NCBI GenBank assembly: GCA_018668195.1 | Contig: JABITU010000292.1 | Span: 1-8,560 of the forward strand | Length of the DNA stretch: 8,560 nucleotides | Origin: Tateyamaria sp. | Lineage (GTDB): Bacteria > Pseudomonadota > Alphaproteobacteria > Rhodobacterales > Rhodobacteraceae | Reading direction: 5' to 3' | Part shown: in pieces, positions 6,282 to 8,560 of the stretch | Layout of the letters: the number at the start of each line of letters is the position of its first letter | Position numbering within the stretch: the first letter of the stretch is position 1 | Notes under the pieces: model-generated | Seen by the model: the letters and a program-made list of their open reading frames with translations, nothing else | What the model was told of the DNA's origin: nothing | Databases searched by the model: none | Position numbers and translations under genes: made by a program

Positions 6282-7063
6282 GCTCGTATAATCTTGGCGA
6301 GCTGCGGGAACATTGGCGCGTTGGCACAGATGATCTCGCCATCCTCCAGAATGTCATTTCCCGGTGTCAGTGGCTCTACCAAACCGCCGGCTTCCCGCAC
6401 GATCAGCAAACCGGCAGCAATATCCCAAGAATTCAAGCGGCGCTCCCAATATCCATCGTAACGCCCTGCCGCCACATAGGCCAGATCGAGTGCCGCGGCA
6501 CCAAACCGGCGCACGCCCGAACAGGTCGGCATCAGTCGTGCAAGCTCCTTCAGCGTTTCCGGCAAATCCGATCGACCACCAAAAGGCAAACCCGTTGAGA
6601 AAAGCCCCTCGATCATTCGACTTCGCCCCGACACCCGCAAGCGCGTGTCGTTCATGAATGCACCGCCGCCCTTTTCAGCAAAAAACATTTCGTCTTTGGC
6701 CGGGTCATAGACCACACCGGCCACCACCTGCCCCTTATGCTCGAGCGCGACGGACACCGCCCAATGGGGCAATCCGTGCAGGAAATTCGTGGTGCCATCC
6801 AACGGATCAACAATCCAGCGCCGCGTAGGATCTTCGCCTGTTTCCTCGCCACCCTCTTCCGCCAACCAGCCATACGTCGGACGGGTGCCGCGCAACTCTT
6901 CGCGCAGGATTGCCTCTGCGGCCAGGTCCGCTTTGGACACAAAATCCCCTGCGCCTTTCATTGAAACCTGAAGGTTCTCAACTTCGCGGAAATCCTTGAC
7001 CAGCGACCGCCCCGCCTTGCGGGCCGCTTTCATCATGATATTAAGATTTGCGCTGGCAGCCAT
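6278..7063 (-). CDS. suhB: Inositol monophosphatase family protein
   Basis: This 261-residue, Mg2+-dependent, Li+-sensitive-type phosphatase removes phosphate from inositol monophosphate or related sugar phosphates in the cytoplasm. All family metal-binding motifs are present: Glu70 in WLAEEGGEE, the DPxDGTxN motif in WIVDPLDGTTNFLHG (Asp86, Asp89), and Asp213 in SWDIAAGLLIVREAGG. VSKADLAAE near 42-50 matches the usual lead-in. The length is normal. The start at 7063 gives MAASANLNIMMKAARKAG and has a GGAG site 7 nt upstream. A longer frame to 7159 would add 32 residues unlike the family and would run through the candidate promoter, so it was rejected. The E. coli homologue SuhB also binds the NusA/rRNA transcription machinery, and whether this one does cannot be judged. 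The true substrate is uncertain. It converges on the rhomboid gene and appears monocistronic. Confidence 0.92.
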   Translation of the reverse strand: MAASANLNIMMKAARKAGRSLVKDFREVENLQVSMKGAGDFVSKADLAAEAILREELRGTRPTYGWLAEEGGEETGEDPTRRWIVDPLDGTTNFLHGLPHWAVSVALEHKGQVVAGVVYDPAKDEMFFAEKGGGAFMNDTRLRVSGRSRMIEGLFSTGLPFGGRSDLPETLKELARLMPTCSGVRRFGAAALDLAYVAAGRYDGYWERRLNSWDIAAGLLIVREAGGLVEPLTPGNDILEDGEIICANAPMFPQLAKIIRA

Positions 7064-7102
7064 GGGGTCGCTCCAAAAAGGGGGATGAGGGATGGAAAAC
7101 GC

Positions 7103-7131
7103 GATATACGCTGACCCGCCGAGCTTGCCAA
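7103..7131 (-). promoter_or_regulatory. Candidate sigma-70 promoter for suhB
   Basis: On the minus strand, TTGGCA (7126-7131) matches the -35 consensus at five of six positions, and TATATC (7103-7108) follows after exactly 17 bp as a -10 element. Transcription would begin near 7096, giving a leader of about 33 nt before the ATG at 7063. Confidence 0.5.
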
Positions 7132-7258
7132 GAGCGCTTAGACAGAAGCGTTCGCGCATACAATCACTGTATCAATAAAAGGAAAGCGAAAGGTTTTGCG
7201 TCGCGCGTCGTCTCGCAGCCCCATCCTTCTTGAACATCTAACGCCAGAACACGAGGCA

Positions 7259-7407
7259 CCTTTCAAACCCTTTCAAACGACCCAAAATCCTTGCGTGGAT
7301 ATACGCCAGAACCGCCCACTTTGAATGCCCTTAGCTATCAACCACAAATTCTGTGTGCAAATTGTCGCTCTTCATGCGACCAGTCAATCAGGGATAAACT
7401 TTCAAAC
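7259..7407 (+). repeat. CTTTCAAAC motif, three copies
   Basis: CCTTTCAAAC occurs twice in perfect tandem (7259-7268 and 7269-7278), and CTTTCAAAC recurs at 7399-7407. All three are in the same orientation upstream of the oxidoreductase. The 10-bp period places the tandem pair on one face of the helix. A regulator-binding function is inferred only. Confidence 0.45.
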
Positions 7408-7415
7408 AGACAACA

Positions 7416-7446
7416 TTGACCTTGGCCAACACCCGAAATGTATGAT
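7416..7446 (+). promoter_or_regulatory. Candidate oxidoreductase promoter
   Basis: TTGACC (7416-7421) and TATGAT (7441-7446) resemble -35 and -10 hexamers with a long 19-bp spacer. The start of transcription would be near 7453, leaving a leader of about 80 nt. The third CTTTCAAAC copy ends 8 bp upstream of this -35, where an activator could contact RNA polymerase. Confidence 0.35.
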
Positions 7447-7533
7447 TGTGTGCGATATTTAAGGGGACTAATTCACTTAATACCGTTTCAGCGCCCCAAT
7501 TTCGGGTCGCACCAAAATTGACCGGAGCTCACC

Positions 7534-8560
7534 ATGACCGAAAATATGCGCCACATCACACTCGCCAGTCGCCCTACCGGCGCACCGACACTCGAAAATT
7601 TTCGTCTCGAAACCACTGATGTTCCGACGCCAGACCAAGGCGAAGTGCTGGTTCGCGTGCATTACATGTCGCTCGATCCCTATATGCGCGGCCGCATGGA
7701 TGACGCCAAATCCTACGCTGCACCCGTGCCCATCGGCGGCACGATGGAAGGTGGCGGCGTCGGCGAGGTGCTCAGCTCAAACGCCGAAGGGTTTGCATCT
7801 GGCGATTTTGTCTTTGGAATGTTTGGCTGGTCCACCCACGCCGTGCAACCGGGCGCTATGTTGCGCAAGATCGACACGGCGCTTGTCCCTCTCACGTCCG
7901 CACTTGGTGTGCTGGGCATGCCTGGCTTCACTGGTTGGCACGGCCTAATGGAATACGGACGCCCAGTGGCTGGTGAAACTCTCGTGGTTGCCGCCTGTAC
8001 CGGCCCGGTGGGGTCCATGGTCGGCCAATTGGCCCAATCGCTTGGCCTGCGCACAGTGGGCATCGCGGGTGGGGCCGACAAATGCGCTCTCGCCGTCGAT
8101 ACATTCGGATTTGATGTCTGCATCGACCATCGCACTCACGAAGATGCCCGCAGCCTCCGCTCAGCATTGAAAAAAGCTGCACCCGACGGCATCGACATCT
8201 ACTTCGAAAACGTGGCCGGCAAAGTGCTCGAAGCCGTAATGCCCCTAATGAACCCACACGGTCGTATCCCTGTCTGCGGCATGATCTCATGGTACAATGC
8301 AGGCGCGTTGGGGGCCGGTGCCGACACCCCCATGTCCGCCGCTGCACTCTGGCGGCCAATTTTGGTCAATTTCATCAGCGTCCAAGGCTTTATCATCTCA
8401 AACCACTGGAACAGGCTGCCAGCCTTCCTCGCCGAAGTCGCGCCGAAGGTGGCTGGCGGCGACATCAAGGTGGTGGAAGACATCGCCGAAGGGCTCGAAA
8501 GCGCACCAGAGGCCTTCATAGGGCTGCTGCAAGGCAAAAACCGCGGCAAACAAATCGTAA
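7534..8560 (+). CDS. NAD(P)H-dependent MDR oxidoreductase, 3' end cut
   Basis: This is a zinc-independent medium-chain dehydrogenase/reductase of the leukotriene B4 12-hydroxydehydrogenase / prostaglandin reductase / YncB (CurA) group, which reduces the C=C bond of enones and similar electrophiles with NADPH. Visible family marks are HYMSLDPYMRGRM (43-55), GGTMEGGGVGEVL (68-80), MPGFTGWHGL (129-138), the nucleotide-binding loop ACTGPVGSMVGQLAQ (154-168), DIYFENVAGKVLEA (221-234), and the terminal GLLQGKNRGKQIV. The cysteine/histidine zinc ligands of classical alcohol dehydrogenases are absent. A GGAG site lies 8 nt before the ATG. The frame is open for 342 codons and leaves the window without a stop. 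Family members are about 345 residues, so only a few residues are missing. It stands alone after a long leader region and its physiological substrate is unknown. Confidence 0.93.
   Translation, partial: MTENMRHITLASRPTGAPTLENFRLETTDVPTPDQGEVLVRVHYMSLDPYMRGRMDDAKSYAAPVPIGGTMEGGGVGEVLSSNAEGFASGDFVFGMFGWSTHAVQPGAMLRKIDTALVPLTSALGVLGMPGFTGWHGLMEYGRPVAGETLVVAACTGPVGSMVGQLAQSLGLRTVGIAGGADKCALAVDTFGFDVCIDHRTHEDARSLRSALKKAAPDGIDIYFENVAGKVLEAVMPLMNPHGRIPVCGMISWYNAGALGAGADTPMSAAALWRPILVNFISVQGFIISNHWNRLPAFLAEVAPKVAGGDIKVVEDIAEGLESAPEAFIGLLQGKNRGKQIV

Larger units (their letters stand above)
7064..7533. other. 470-bp divergent intergenic region
   Basis: This region lies between the start of suhB (minus) and the start of the oxidoreductase (plus). 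No reading frame here shows protein-family character. It contains a candidate suhB promoter (7103-7131), repeated CTTTCAAAC motifs and a candidate oxidoreductase promoter. Its middle part (7200-7430) is otherwise unexplained, and its length would allow a small RNA, though none is visible by pattern. Confidence 0.6.

Noticed and set aside
6098..6598. A long plus-strand frame running into the inositol monophosphatase gene
   Set aside because: Most of it is antisense to a gene with all its catalytic motifs. Only the part before 6278 could be real, and it is treated as a doubtful remnant.
7064..7159. A 32-residue N-terminal extension of the inositol monophosphatase
   Set aside because: The family normally starts near the 7063 ATG, which has a good GGAG site. 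The extension covers a good candidate promoter and does not look like family sequence.
7231..7315. Repeated ACGCCAGAAC in the region upstream of the oxidoreductase
   Set aside because: It is a two-copy 10-base match with no further similarity around it. Dozens of such matches are expected by chance in 8.5 kb.
7431..7507. 9-bp inverted repeat ACCCGAAAT / ATTTCGGGT around the oxidoreductase leader
   Set aside because: The arms are 59 bp apart, and about two such pairs are expected by chance at this spacing in the window. The candidate promoter would also leave the first arm untranscribed.

Overview
The window looks like ordinary chromosomal sequence from an alphaproteobacterium, most likely a Rhodobacteraceae/Roseobacter-group organism. 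This is inferred from the divergent Lrp-type putR and type B putA pair, the rhomboid protease with its short 'MFPIRDHNPSGRTPYVTY' N-terminus, and moderate-to-high GC coding sequence with AT-richer gaps. No database search was possible, so the taxonomy is a judgement from protein character.

Layout, left to right. A tRNA-Leu(UAA) gene lies on the minus strand (111-196). Two minus-strand genes follow: a secreted tetratricopeptide-repeat protein (383-937) and the Lrp/AsnC-family regulator putR (981-1481). A compact 82-bp AT-rich divergent promoter region (1482-1563) separates putR from putA. putA (1564-4989, plus) is a 1141-residue bifunctional proline dehydrogenase / glutamate-semialdehyde dehydrogenase. 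A 209-bp gap leads to a rhomboid intramembrane serine protease (5199-5933, plus). A 344-bp gap holds no convincing gene. An inositol monophosphatase family gene (6278-7063, minus) converges on the rhomboid gene. A 470-bp intergenic region then precedes a zinc-independent MDR-family NAD(P)H-dependent oxidoreductase (from 7534, plus), which is cut by the window edge a few residues before its expected end.

The one clear functional unit is proline catabolism. PutR would sense proline and activate putA. PutA lacks the N-terminal DNA-binding domain that lets enterobacterial PutA repress its own gene, so control is outsourced to PutR. The tRNA, TPR protein, rhomboid, phosphatase and oxidoreductase are independent housekeeping or accessory genes with no visible link to one another.

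I found no mobile element, CRISPR array, prophage, toxin-antitoxin or defence module, and no strong sign of a new system. The most interesting leftovers are non-coding: a degenerate 34-bp repeat on both sides of the rhomboid gene, a possible decayed small gene between rhomboid and suhB, and short repeated motifs upstream of the oxidoreductase and of the tRNA.
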